Of a DNA stretch of 64,000 nucleotides, positions 27,444 to 36,518 are shown one piece after another (positions within the stretch are counted from its first letter, which is position 1; every line of letters begins with the position of its first letter). The position numbers were made by a program, and so were the translations under genes. The DNA lies in the NCBI RefSeq assembly GCF_008107625.1, contig NZ_SDKK01000006.1, positions 168,450-232,449 on the forward strand, given 5' to 3'. Origin of the DNA: Zoogloea oleivorans (GTDB taxonomy: Bacteria; Pseudomonadota; Gammaproteobacteria; Burkholderiales; Rhodocyclaceae). Below the pieces are notes generated by a model, which saw nothing but the letters and a program-made list of their open reading frames with translations, was not told the origin of the DNA and made no database searches.

Positions 27444-28169
27444 TCAGACGGGAGTCCCCCTTCCGGGAGGGGCAAGGGCCTGGCGCAGCGATTCGACGAT
27501 CACTTTGCGCAGGGCGGCCCAGGGGCGGCCGCCCTCGAAAACATGTTTCTGGTTGATTTCCAGTTCGATGCCCACATAGGCATCCGGCGGCAGATGCCGG
27601 CGAAACCAGCGGGTCAGGCCGTCGCCCTTGCCCGCATAGGGATAATTGCGACGCACCACGAGACCGGGAGTACAGGCCTGCAGCGAGGCCTTCCAGCGCG
27701 CGCACAGGTCCACCTCGCCGGAGCGTCGCGGGTCATAGAGCAGGCCGACATCGGCCCGTCGCAGCTGACCATCCAGCTCAGGTGTAAAGCTGTGCGACGA
27801 CAGGTGGATCACCGCGCCATATTCAGCAACAGCCTGTCGGACCAGAGCTTCGGCCTGGGCCCGATAGGGCAGGTAATGGCGGCTCAAGATGTCCTGCCGC
27901 GTTGCAGCGGACAATGTGCGGACAGCAGCGCCGTGGAGACTCTGATTGCCGACCGAACGGTTCAGATCCACGAGCAGACGGCTCACCGTTGACGACAGCA
28001 GCGGCGCGTCAAAGGCTGTCGCCAACATCTCAGCCATGGCGAGTGCGCCCGGATCGTAGCCGCGATGCGTTTCCAGCAAGGCCTGCAAATCCTCGAACAG
28101 CTCGGCATACGCTGCCGGAATCAGGTTGCCGCCGTGCTCGCAGGTAATCACCAGGGCCGGGGGTTTCAT
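27444..28169 (-). CDS. N-formylglutamate amidohydrolase family protein
   Basis: A 241-residue zinc-hydrolase-like protein (FGase family). CEHGGNLIPAAY at the N-terminus, HRGYDPGALAMAEMLA, VDLNRSVGN and HLSSHSFTPELDG carry the conserved His/Glu/Asp residues. It may hydrolyse N-formyl or N-acyl amino acids, but members outside histidine-degradation operons are of unproven function, and no hut genes are near. The start at ATG 28169 is set by homology (MKPPALVITCEHGG); no clear ribosome-binding site was seen. Confidence 0.85.
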   Translation of the reverse strand: MKPPALVITCEHGGNLIPAAYAELFEDLQALLETHRGYDPGALAMAEMLATAFDAPLLSSTVSRLLVDLNRSVGNQSLHGAAVRTLSAATRQDILSRHYLPYRAQAEALVRQAVAEYGAVIHLSSHSFTPELDGQLRRADVGLLYDPRRSGEVDLCARWKASLQACTPGLVVRRNYPYAGKGDGLTRWFRRHLPPDAYVGIELEINQKHVFEGGRPWAALRKVIVESLRQALAPPGRGTPV

Positions 28170-28496
28170 GGAGTGTCGTTTTCGCGCATTGCTTTCAGCA
28201 TACGGCCGCACCCGCTAAAGGATGCGGGTTTATTTTTGCCCCACCTAGGGGCCGGACGCCGCGCACAAGGGTTTCAGGCCAGCCCCCCATTGACGGAAAA
28301 CAATGGGTTTGCCGGAGCGGGCCTCGAGCCATGCACGCCATTCGGGCCGGAGAACGACCCCGCATAGTCAATCATCGCAACCCGCGGATCCCCGGTCTGT
28401 GCGCCAGCGTACCAAGCGGGCTGGCGATACTGCCGGGAATCACCCATTTGCCCTAAGCTGCAGGGATTGCCCACTTCCCCGCTCCGGCCTGCCGCC
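28170..28496. other. Non-coding stretch between divergent genes
   Basis: No supported gene. Two short hairpins were noted: ACCCGC/GCGGGT at 28210-28229 followed by TTTATTTTT on the plus strand, and CCCATTG/CAATGGG at 28286-28307. They may be remnants or part of the divergent leaders. Promoters for both flanking genes should lie here but I could not place them reliably. Confidence 0.4.
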
Positions 28497-29198
28497 ATGA
28501 CGTCACTCCAGCGCCACAAGGAACGCCACCGTACCGACCGTATCGGCTGGCTGCGCGCAGCCGTTCTGGGTGCCAACGACGGCATCGTGTCCACCGCCAG
28601 CCTGGTGGTTGGCGTGGCCGCTGCCAGCTCAAGCCACAGCAGCATTCTGTTAACGGGCGTTGCCGGAATGGTGGCCGGGGCCATGTCGATGGCGGCCGGC
28701 GAATATGTATCGGTCCATTCCCAGGCCGATACCGAAAAGGCCGACCTCAGCCGCGAGCGCATCGAGCTTGAAACATCCCCTGCCGCAGAATTGCGCGAAC
28801 TGACGGCAATCTACGTCGGTCGCGGGCTGGAGTACAAACTCGCCGCGCAGGTGGCCGAGCAGCTCATGCAGCACGATGCGCTTGGCGCCCATGCCCGCGA
28901 CGAACTGGGCATCTCCGCAGCGCTCAGCGCACGACCGGTACAGGCGGCACTGGCTTCGGCGGCCAGTTTTGCAGTGGGAGCCGCCCTGCCCCTGGGTGTC
29001 ACGACGCTGACGCCCGGACAAGCCCTGATTCCGTGGGTTGCCGGCACATCCCTGGGTTTTCTGGCTCTGCTGGGTGCCGTTGCGGCCCAGGCCGGCGGGG
29101 CCAGCCCGCTGATCGGCGCGACAAGGGTCACCTTCTGGGGCGCGCTGGCCATGGTGATTACCGCCGGAGTCGGCGCCCTGTTCGGGACATCGATCTGA
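28497..29198 (+). CDS. VIT1/CCC1-family iron/manganese transporter
   Basis: A 233-residue membrane protein with about five spans. The first helix motif LGANDGIVSTASLVVGVAAA and the GMVAGAMSMAAGEYVSVHSQADTEKADL segment, where metal ligands lie in the cytosolic loop, are VIT/CCC1 signatures. Eukaryotic relatives move Fe2+ or Mn2+ into vacuoles; bacterial ones probably export them. There is no N-terminal rubrerythrin domain. ATG 28497 is chosen by homology over an in-frame codon 30 bases upstream. Confidence 0.9.
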   Translation: MTSLQRHKERHRTDRIGWLRAAVLGANDGIVSTASLVVGVAAASSSHSSILLTGVAGMVAGAMSMAAGEYVSVHSQADTEKADLSRERIELETSPAAELRELTAIYVGRGLEYKLAAQVAEQLMQHDALGAHARDELGISAALSARPVQAALASAASFAVGAALPLGVTTLTPGQALIPWVAGTSLGFLALLGAVAAQAGGASPLIGATRVTFWGALAMVITAGVGALFGTSI

Positions 29199-29269
29199 TA
29201 CAAGGCTTGCAAAAAATGCAGCGTATATTGTTGTTTTTATGTTCTTTCGGCCGGTCTGAACAAGACCCC

Positions 29270-30091
29270 ATGCGGAACGTCCCAAGCGTCAAATCACCTT
29301 ATCCTTGCCACGTACGGCAACCGTTAGTGCTGATGACGCTCATGTGTGCAGCGATGCTCGCCCATGCCGACGGCCCGCCTCCCCTGGCAGCGGAATTTCA
29401 GCGGGACGTGGCACCACGACTGGATCCGCCTGAAAATGAACGCGCAGTCTATGCGGCACGCCTCCGGCAGGAACTCATCGTTGCCGGCGTGGAGATCACC
29501 ACGCCCCAGTTTGTCCTGCTGGTGGACCGCAGCCCCCGCGTACAGGCGACACTTCTGTATTGGGGATCTGCCGGGCAAGGCTGGAATTTCGTCGGCGCGA
29601 CGCCGGTGTCCACCGGTCTGCCGGGCCGCTTCGAGCATTTCACGACCCCGCTGGGGGTGTTCGCGCACAGCCTGGTCAACCCTGACTTCCGCGCCGAGGG
29701 CACCAAGAACAAGCTCGGTTTCCGCGGCTACGGCAGCAAGGGTATGCGCATCTATGATCTGGGTTGGGTACAGGCTCCGCGAGGCTGGGGCGACGGGGCG
29801 ATGGGCATACTGCGCCTGCAGATGCATGCTACCGACCCCGACCACGGAGCACCACGGCTCGGCACCGCCCAGTCTGAAGGCTGCATTCGCATACCGGAAA
29901 AGCTGAACGACTTCCTCGACCGCCACGGCGTGCTGGACGAAGACTACGAACGTGCCGTGGCCGGCGGCGCCCGCCTGTGGGTGCTGCGCCCCGACCGGAC
30001 CCCAACCCCATCGCCGGGCCGCTATGTCGTGGTAGTGGACTCGGAACGCGGCGAACGCCCCACCTGGGCGCCGCTGCCGGCACGCCGCTAA
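29270..30091 (+). CDS. Secreted YkuD-type L,D-transpeptidase
   Basis: A 273-residue protein with an N-terminal signal peptide (to about residue 33, ...CAAMLAHA) and a YkuD domain. His186 (LQMHATDP) and the nucleophile Cys205 in QSEGCIRI form the L,D-transpeptidase active site. Such enzymes cross-link peptidoglycan stems or attach proteins to them in the periplasm. ATG 29270 gives the best signal peptide; the frame is open far upstream, including ATG 29216, but that part overlaps the VIT gene. It is convergent with recN. Confidence 0.85.
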   Translation: MRNVPSVKSPYPCHVRQPLVLMTLMCAAMLAHADGPPPLAAEFQRDVAPRLDPPENERAVYAARLRQELIVAGVEITTPQFVLLVDRSPRVQATLLYWGSAGQGWNFVGATPVSTGLPGRFEHFTTPLGVFAHSLVNPDFRAEGTKNKLGFRGYGSKGMRIYDLGWVQAPRGWGDGAMGILRLQMHATDPDHGAPRLGTAQSEGCIRIPEKLNDFLDRHGVLDEDYERAVAGGARLWVLRPDRTPTPSPGRYVVVVDSERGERPTWAPLPARR

Positions 30092-30098
30092 CAGCAGT

Positions 30099-31760
30099 TC
30101 AGGGCTGCAACCCGAGCATTTCAGCGGCGTGACTGCGAGTGGTCTCGGTGATGTTCACCCCGCCGAGCATCCGCGCGATCTCCTCGACGCGCTCGCCCTC
30201 ATCCATCTGCTGCACGCGAGACAAGGTCTGGCCGTCCCGTGTTTCCTTGGAAATTGTCCATTGCCAGTCCGCTTGGGCTGCAACCTGCGGCAGGTGGGTG
30301 ACGCACAGCACCTGCCGGTCAGCTCCCAGCTGCTTGAGCAGACGCCCGACGATTTCGGCCACCCGACCGCCGATGCCGACATCCACCTCATCGAAAATCA
30401 ACGTCGGCGTGGCTGCATTGCGACTGGTGATGACCTGGATCGCCAGGCCAATCCGTGACAATTCGCCCCCCGAAGCGACTTTCGCCAGCGGGCGCAGGGG
30501 CTGGCTGGCATTGGCGGTAACAAGAAACTCGACAGTTTCGAGACCACTCGCACAACCTTCCTCGGCCGGGCGCAGGGAAATGTCGAAGCGACTACCTCCC
30601 ATCGCCAGAGACTGCATTGCCTCGGTCACGGCCACGGAAAGCGCACCAGCCACCCTCTGGCGTTCCACGGAAAGCAGGCTGGCCGCCTGCATGAAGACAT
30701 CCCGCGCCGCAGCCTCCTCCCGCGCCAAGGCCTCGGGGTCGGACTGACGGGTGAGACGCTCCAGGCGCGATGCGCTATCCACCAGCACATCGGGCAAACC
30801 TTGCGGCGGAACCCGATACTTGCGAGCCATCGCCGTGATGACCTGCATCCGCTGATCGATTTCAGCCAGGCGCGCCGGGTCGAGATCAAGCCGGTCGCGG
30901 TAACGGCGCATGGCGTGCAGCGCCTCGTCGAGCTGGATGCTGGCGCCGCTGAGCAGCTCCTGCACATCAGTGAGCTGCCCGTCGTGCTGGGCCATGTCGG
31001 CCACCCGCGCCAGCAGTCGCTCGAGGTGCGACACCACCGCATACTCGCCATCCGACAAACCATCAAGCACCTCGGCCGCCCCTTCGAGCAAGCTTGCGGC
31101 ATGGGCCAGACGCGTTTGCTCCTGGTTCAGGCCAAGCCATTCATCGGCATCAAAGGCCAGCTCACGCAATTCACTGACTTGCCAAGCAAGGAGTTCGCGC
31201 TCGCGCTCAGTGGATGAAGCACCTTCCTCCGCCGCTTCGCGGGCCCGGCGCAAGACCGACCAGGCGCGATACAGCCCGAAGACCTGTGCAGCCTGCGCCG
31301 TCAAGCCACCGTGGGCATCCACCAGGCCGAGCTGGGCATCGGTGCGCAGCAGGGCGTGGTGGGCATGCTGACCGTGAATGTCGGCCAGCAGGTCACCGGC
31401 GGCACGCATCTGCGCCAGCACCACCGGCGTGCCGTTGAGCCAGGCCTTGGAGCGTCCGCCGCTTTCAATCACCCGGCGCAGCAGCACCGCGCCTTCTCCG
31501 TGGTTCAGATCCTGCTCGTCGAGCCAGGCCCGCAGCACGCCGTCGGGCGGCAGGTCGAACTCGGCGACGATCTCCGCCCGCGCCTGCCCGGTGCGCACCA
31601 CGCCGGCTTCGGCCTTGCCTCCCAGGGCGAGACTCAGGGCATCGAGCAGGATCGACTTGCCAGCACCGGTTTCACCGGTAAGGGTGCCGAAACCCGCACG
31701 AAAATCCAGCTCGAGCTGATCGACGATAACGAAATCGCGGATGGAGAGATGACGCAGCAT
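30099..31760 (-). CDS. recN: DNA repair protein RecN
   Basis: A 553-residue SMC-like ATPase for double-strand-break repair. Walker A is GETGAGKSILLDALSLALGG near the N-terminus; long coiled-coil arms (~150-350) follow; the ABC signature ASGGELSRIGLAIQV and Walker B TLIFDEVDVGIGG close the ATPase head. Length is typical. It follows nadK on the same strand after 30 bases, a common gamma/beta-proteobacterial pairing. No LexA box was identified upstream. Confidence 0.97.
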   Translation of the reverse strand: MLRHLSIRDFVIVDQLELDFRAGFGTLTGETGAGKSILLDALSLALGGKAEAGVVRTGQARAEIVAEFDLPPDGVLRAWLDEQDLNHGEGAVLLRRVIESGGRSKAWLNGTPVVLAQMRAAGDLLADIHGQHAHHALLRTDAQLGLVDAHGGLTAQAAQVFGLYRAWSVLRRAREAAEEGASSTERERELLAWQVSELRELAFDADEWLGLNQEQTRLAHAASLLEGAAEVLDGLSDGEYAVVSHLERLLARVADMAQHDGQLTDVQELLSGASIQLDEALHAMRRYRDRLDLDPARLAEIDQRMQVITAMARKYRVPPQGLPDVLVDSASRLERLTRQSDPEALAREEAAARDVFMQAASLLSVERQRVAGALSVAVTEAMQSLAMGGSRFDISLRPAEEGCASGLETVEFLVTANASQPLRPLAKVASGGELSRIGLAIQVITSRNAATPTLIFDEVDVGIGGRVAEIVGRLLKQLGADRQVLCVTHLPQVAAQADWQWTISKETRDGQTLSRVQQMDEGERVEEIARMLGGVNITETTRSHAAEMLGLQP

Positions 31761-31790
31761 GGGGAGAAACAGGAAGGTGAATCGAAGGTG

Positions 31791-32675
31791 TCAGGTATGA
31801 CGGGGGGTGGAGCTCCAGTGAAGCTTCTCGCGCAGCATGGCGAAGTAGCTGTAACCCACCGGATGAAGCAACCGGACCCGGTGCGGAGAGCGGGTGATCT
31901 GCACGGTATCGCCGGCGCGGGTGTCGTAACGGGTCTGACCATCGAAATGCACCCGCGAATCATGCGGCGGCAGGAGCACGATCTCGATCTTGCAGCGATC
32001 CGGCAGGGTGATCGGACGCGCGGTCAGCGTGTGCGGGCACATCGGCACGAGCGCGATGCCATCCACGTCGGGGTGCAGGATCGGGCCGTTGGCCGACAGG
32101 GCGTAGGCGGTCGAACCAGTCGGCGTGGAGATGATCATGCCGTCGGAGCGCTGGGTATAGACGAATTCCCCATCGATGCGCAGGTCGAACTCGATCATGC
32201 GCCCCAAGTCACCCTTGTTCACCACCACATCGTTGAGCGCCACGGTATGAAACACCCGCCGGCCATTGCGCAACACCTCGGCGTCGAGCAGCACGCGGCT
32301 CTCTGCCGTATAACGCCCATCAAGAATCTCACCGATCTTCTCGAGGGCCACATCACGGGAAATGTCAGTCAGAAAACCCAGGCGGCCCTGATTCACACCC
32401 ACCAGGGGCACCTCGTATTCGGCCAGTCGGCAAGCGCTGTTTAGGAGGGTACCGTCGCCACCCAGCACGATCGCCAGGTCAGCCTTGGCACCGATGTCCT
32501 CATAGCTGGCCACCGTGAAGCCCGACGTCAGGCCGGTGGAACTTGCTGTACCCTGCTCGATCAGTACATTGAGGCTCTGGCCTCGCAAATAGTTGGCCAG
32601 CTGAAGCACTGCTTCAGCCACTTCGGGGCTCTGATACTTGCCGATCAGCGCGATTGTCTTGAACTCGCAGGTCAT
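31791..32675 (-). CDS. nadK: NAD kinase
   Basis: A 294-residue enzyme that phosphorylates NAD to NADP. The GGDGTLL catalytic motif, VNQGRLGFLTD and the TPTGSTAYALSANGP loop are present. ATG 32675 (MTCEFKTIALIGKY) is preferred; the frame is open 14 codons upstream but that stretch is not conserved in the family. It is divergent from hrcA. Confidence 0.95.
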   Translation of the reverse strand: MTCEFKTIALIGKYQSPEVAEAVLQLANYLRGQSLNVLIEQGTASSTGLTSGFTVASYEDIGAKADLAIVLGGDGTLLNSACRLAEYEVPLVGVNQGRLGFLTDISRDVALEKIGEILDGRYTAESRVLLDAEVLRNGRRVFHTVALNDVVVNKGDLGRMIEFDLRIDGEFVYTQRSDGMIISTPTGSTAYALSANGPILHPDVDGIALVPMCPHTLTARPITLPDRCKIEIVLLPPHDSRVHFDGQTRYDTRAGDTVQITRSPHRVRLLHPVGYSYFAMLREKLHWSSTPRHT

Positions 32676-32751
32676 GGAACGATTAAACCACATTCTGATT
32701 ACGCGACGCAGCGCCACTCGGCAATTCGCACCGGCTCACGCCGCTTTCCGC

Positions 32752-32780
32752 TTCTCATGACCGCCGTGCTTCCTTAGAAT
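32752..32780 (+). promoter_or_regulatory. Candidate promoter of hrcA
   Basis: TTCTCA (32752-32757), a 17-base spacer and TAGAAT (32775-32780). It predicts a start near 32787, which leaves ATG 32807 as the first usable hrcA codon. No CIRCE inverted repeat and no sigma-32 site was seen here. Confidence 0.45.
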
Positions 32781-32806
32781 CCTTGCGTGCCACAGAAATC
32801 CCAACC

Positions 32807-33835
32807 ATGACCGCCCTCGACCAACGCTCGCAAATTCTCCTCAAGACCCTGGTGGAGCACTACATCGCCGACGGCCAGCCGGTGGGGTCGCGCGCGCTCT
32901 CCCGCCACTCGGGCCTCAAGCTGTCGCCGGCCACCGTGCGCAACGTCATGTCGGACCTCGAAGAGCTCGGTTTCATCACCAGTCCCCACACGTCTGCCGG
33001 ACGGGTTCCCACCGCGCGGGGCTACCGCTTTTTTGTGGACAGCCTGCTCACCGTCCAGCCCATCGGCGTTGGCCAGTTGCAGGAGATCAAGGGCCACATC
33101 CAGCCCGGCGAACCACAGCGCGTCATCAGTGCCGCCTCGCAACTGCTTTCCGGCCTCACCCACTTTGCCGGCGTAGTGATTTCGCCCAAGCAGGACGCCA
33201 TCAAGATCCGCCAGATCGAGTTCGTCAGCCTGTCGGAGACGCGGGTACTGCTGATCCTCGTCACCACCGCCGGCGACGTGCAGAACCGCATCCTGTTCAC
33301 CAAGCGCGGCTACAGCCACTCCGAACTCGTCACCGCCACCAACTACCTCAACCAACACTTTGCGGGGCTGGCCTTCACGGAAATCCGCTCGCGCATCCAG
33401 AACGAACTCAAGCAGCTCCGCTCCGACATGACCGAGCTGATGAGTGCAGCCGTCGAAGCCGGCAGCGAGGCGCTGGAGGAAACCCAGAGCACCTACGTCA
33501 TCTCCGGCAAAACCAACCTCCTCGATGCGGAAGACCTGTCGTCCAACATGGCGCGCCTGCGCGAGCTTTTCAAGCTCTTCGAGCAGAAAACCGGCCTGAT
33601 GCAGTTGCTCGATATCTCCAACCGGGCCCAGGGCGTACAGATCTTCATCGGCGGCGAAAGCGGTCTCAGCCCACTGGACGACTGTAGTGTGATCACCGCC
33701 CCCTACGAAGTGGACGGCCAGCTCGTCGGCTCGGTCGGCGTCATCGGCCCCACCCGGATGGCCTACGAACGGGTCATCCCCATCGTGGACGTCACCGCCC
33801 GCCTACTCACCAGTGCCCTTTCGGGCCAGAACTAG
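32807..33835 (+). CDS. hrcA: Heat-inducible transcription repressor HrcA
   Basis: A 342-residue repressor that binds CIRCE elements with help from GroEL. The N-terminal winged-helix ([30 protein letters not shown]) and the C-terminal GAF-like part ([23 protein letters not shown]) are clear. ATG 32807 is favoured over TTG 32783. No CIRCE repeat was found anywhere near the heat-shock genes in this window, so its targets (probably groESL) lie elsewhere. It is followed 10 bases later by hemH. Confidence 0.96.
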   Translation: MTALDQRSQILLKTLVEHYIADGQPVGSRALSRHSGLKLSPATVRNVMSDLEELGFITSPHTSAGRVPTARGYRFFVDSLLTVQPIGVGQLQEIKGHIQPGEPQRVISAASQLLSGLTHFAGVVISPKQDAIKIRQIEFVSLSETRVLLILVTTAGDVQNRILFTKRGYSHSELVTATNYLNQHFAGLAFTEIRSRIQNELKQLRSDMTELMSAAVEAGSEALEETQSTYVISGKTNLLDAEDLSSNMARLRELFKLFEQKTGLMQLLDISNRAQGVQIFIGGESGLSPLDDCSVITAPYEVDGQLVGSVGVIGPTRMAYERVIPIVDVTARLLTSALSGQN

Positions 33836-33845
33836 AAAGCCCCGC

Positions 33846-34943
33846 ATGCCCCGATTCTGGCAAGAGCCAGCGTACCTCCATGGCACCAAGCCCCGCACCG
33901 GCGTTCTGGTGGTTAACCTCGGCACGCCAGCAGCACCGACCGCCGCCGCGCTTCGCCCCTACCTGAAGGAATTCCTGTCCGACCCGCGAGTGGTGGAAAT
34001 TCCCCGTCCGATCTGGTGGCTGATTCTCAACGGCATCATCCTGCGCACCCGCCCGGCCAAGTCGGCCGCCAAGTACGCCAGCGTGTGGACCGACGAAGGC
34101 TCTCCCCTCAAGGCTCATACCGAAAAGCAGGCCAAGCTGCTGGCCGGCTTTTTTGTGGCCACCGGCGAAAGGGAGCTGATGGTGAGCTGGGCCATGCGCT
34201 ACGGTCAGCCTTCAATCCGCAGTCGCCTCGACGAAATGCGCGCAGCCGGATGCACACGGATTCTGGTCATCCCGCTCTACCCACAGTTCGCCGCCAGCAC
34301 CACCGCCACTGTCATGGACGAAGTGGCCAACAGCCTGCGTCACTGGCGGAATCTGCCGGAAATTCGCTTCATACGCAGTTTTGGCGACGACCCGGGCTAC
34401 ATCAAGGCCCTGGCAGCGTCGGTACGCGAGCACTGGCAGCGCGAAGGCCAGGCCGACCGTCTGGTGCTGAGCTTCCACGGCATCCCGCGACGCTCCCTCG
34501 ACCTCGGCGACCCCTACCACTGCGAGTGCTACAAGACCGCCCGCCTGCTCGGCGAGGAACTCAAACTACCCGCCGACCGGCTGATCGTCAGCTTCCAGTC
34601 CCGTTTCGGCAAGGCCGAATGGCTCAAGCCCTACACCCAGCCGACGCTGGAAGATCTGGCGCGCAACGGCATCGGCTCGGTGGACGTGATGTGCCCGGGC
34701 TTCGTCTCCGACTGCCTCGAAACGCTGGAAGAAATCAACATGGAATGCCGGGAAGCCTTCCTGCACGAAGGTGGCAAGCGCTTCAGCTATATCCCCTGCC
34801 TCAACGAGCGGCAGGACTGGATCGAAGCCCTCAAGGGGCTCTCTGTCCGTCATATGGGCCACTGGCTGACCGAAGCCGGACCGGATGCTGCCGCCCTCGC
34901 CAAACAAGCTGCACGGGCTCGCGAGATTGGCGCAAGCGCCTGA
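33846..34943 (+). CDS. hemH: Ferrochelatase
   Basis: A 365-residue enzyme inserting Fe2+ into protoporphyrin IX, the last step of heme synthesis. GVLVVNLGTPAAPT at the N-terminus, the LVLSFHGIPRRSLDLGDPY block with the catalytic His, and VMCPGFVSDCLETLEEI are signatures. ATG 33846 is preferred to an in-frame codon inside hrcA. Next to hrcA, as in many betaproteobacteria. Confidence 0.96.
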   Translation: MPRFWQEPAYLHGTKPRTGVLVVNLGTPAAPTAAALRPYLKEFLSDPRVVEIPRPIWWLILNGIILRTRPAKSAAKYASVWTDEGSPLKAHTEKQAKLLAGFFVATGERELMVSWAMRYGQPSIRSRLDEMRAAGCTRILVIPLYPQFAASTTATVMDEVANSLRHWRNLPEIRFIRSFGDDPGYIKALAASVREHWQREGQADRLVLSFHGIPRRSLDLGDPYHCECYKTARLLGEELKLPADRLIVSFQSRFGKAEWLKPYTQPTLEDLARNGIGSVDVMCPGFVSDCLETLEEINMECREAFLHEGGKRFSYIPCLNERQDWIEALKGLSVRHMGHWLTEAGPDAAALAKQAARAREIGASA

Positions 34944-34968
34944 TCACCATCAGAAAAGGAAAGCGGAC

Positions 34969-35313
34969 ATGAAACTGATTCTGCGCTGGATACTCAATGC
35001 GGTCGCATTGATGCTGATCCCGGAACTGCTGTCGAGCATCCAGGTAGAGAGCTACACGGCCGCGCTGATCAGCGCAGTGCTGCTGGGCTTCGTCAATGCC
35101 ATCATCCGGCCGCTGCTGATCCTGATCACGCTGCCGATCACCATCCTGACCCTGGGCTTGTTTACACTGGTAATCAATGCCCTGATGTTCTGGTCAGTGT
35201 CCGGTCTGGTGCGGGGCTTCGTCGTGCCGGATTTCTGGACGGCATTCTGGGGCGCGCTGCTCTACAGCCTATTGACCTGGATGGTCAGCCTTGCCCTGAG
35301 CGACAAGGACTGA
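34969..35313 (+). CDS. Small four-helix membrane protein (phage-holin family 4 / YvlD-like)
   Basis: A 114-residue integral membrane protein with four predicted spans. The GFVNAIIRPLLILITLPITILTLGLFTLVINALMFW pattern is that of the family named phage holin 4. Despite the name these are chromosomal proteins of unknown function and nothing phage-like is nearby. AAAGGAAAG precedes ATG 34969. It is 25 bases after hemH and may be co-transcribed. Confidence 0.85.
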   Translation: MKLILRWILNAVALMLIPELLSSIQVESYTAALISAVLLGFVNAIIRPLLILITLPITILTLGLFTLVINALMFWSVSGLVRGFVVPDFWTAFWGALLYSLLTWMVSLALSDKD

Positions 35314-35332
35314 CCCGGCAGACATATTGCCC

Positions 35333-35851
35333 CTAGCTGGGGACGACCGCCGCTGCAATGCGGCGGCGGATCGTCTTGCGGCGCACGGCCCCTGGGTCGA
35401 ACGCCCCCACCAGCTTGCCGAGCGCTGTCGAACGGGCATCCATGGCCATCTGAAAAGCCCCGTCTTCGCCGTACTTCTTCACCGAAAACTTCACCCTCTT
35501 GCGCCGCCCATCGGGAAGCGGCCACGATGCCACCCAGAACCAGCGCTGCTTTTCTTCCGGCAAGTCGCGGGTTTCCGAGGCGCAGTAGCGACACACACCA
35601 ACCACACCCGAGCGGTTGTTCTTTTTAACGATGTTGGAATATTCCTGCATCGACAACGGAGGGTGAGAGGCGATGATTTCGTCCCGGTACCCCTTCGCTG
35701 CGGCAAACGAGCGCGGCTTGCCACCAAACACGCCGTCGCTGAAGTGCTTGCGGTAAATCACGCCGCGGCGCTGAATGGTCACAAGCCAGCCGTGCGTCCG
35801 ACTGGTCTCGTTGTCGACCCTACTGATTCCATACGTGCTGCCTCGGCTCAC
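35333..35851 (-). CDS. Standalone tandem AP2-domain protein
   Basis: A 172-residue basic protein. Residues ~7-60 (YGISRVDNE...HGWLVTIQRRGVIYRKHFSD...AAKGYRDEII) and ~80-142 (GVVGVCRY...RWFWVASWPLPDGRRKRVKFSVKKYGEDGAFQMAMDAR) both fit the AP2 DNA-binding fold: G-V/I-x-R start, W in strand 2, and a helix rich in A/R. Bacterial AP2 domains usually occur in homing endonucleases, but no HNH or GIY-YIG nuclease is attached here. The start is GTG 35851, chosen for AGGAGG six bases before it; the open frame continues upstream but is not credible. It may be a regulator or a mobile-element remnant. Confidence 0.75.
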   Translation of the reverse strand: MSRGSTYGISRVDNETSRTHGWLVTIQRRGVIYRKHFSDGVFGGKPRSFAAAKGYRDEIIASHPPLSMQEYSNIVKKNNRSGVVGVCRYCASETRDLPEEKQRWFWVASWPLPDGRRKRVKFSVKKYGEDGAFQMAMDARSTALGKLVGAFDPGAVRRKTIRRRIAAAVVPS

Positions 35852-35931
35852 AGGCCACCTCCTATCCACTCCACGAAAACATCGCGGCTGCAGGGGGGAT
35901 TTCGGCCAATTTCGATAGAACTTTAGATTCG

Positions 35932-35945
35932 TGCAGCGAGCTGCA
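35932..35945. repeat. Short palindrome between AP2 gene and trxC
   Basis: TGCAGC-GA-GCTGCA, a perfect 6+2+6 inverted repeat in the divergent intergenic region. It could be an operator for either gene, but sites this short occur by chance. Confidence 0.3.
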
Positions 35946-36055
35946 TCATTCACCTGAAAGCGGGGGGCAAACTGCCGGAAAAAGGGAGCGACTTGAAAGC
36001 CGGCCACACTGCCCCACATAGTCGTGGAGACCACAACGCGCTACCGAGGATCACC

Positions 36056-36505
<450 letters not shown>

Positions 36506-36518
36506 AGGGCTAGCCCAC

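Noticed and set aside
29033-29269. Extension of the YkuD gene upstream of its signal peptide
   Set aside because: It overlaps the VIT gene and would bury the signal peptide.
32676-32806. CIRCE element before hrcA
   Set aside because: No TTAGCACTC/GAGTGCTAA repeat is present, even allowing a few mismatches by eye.
34969-35313. Phage origin of the holin-family membrane protein
   Set aside because: The family name is historical; no phage genes, integrase or attachment repeats are nearby.
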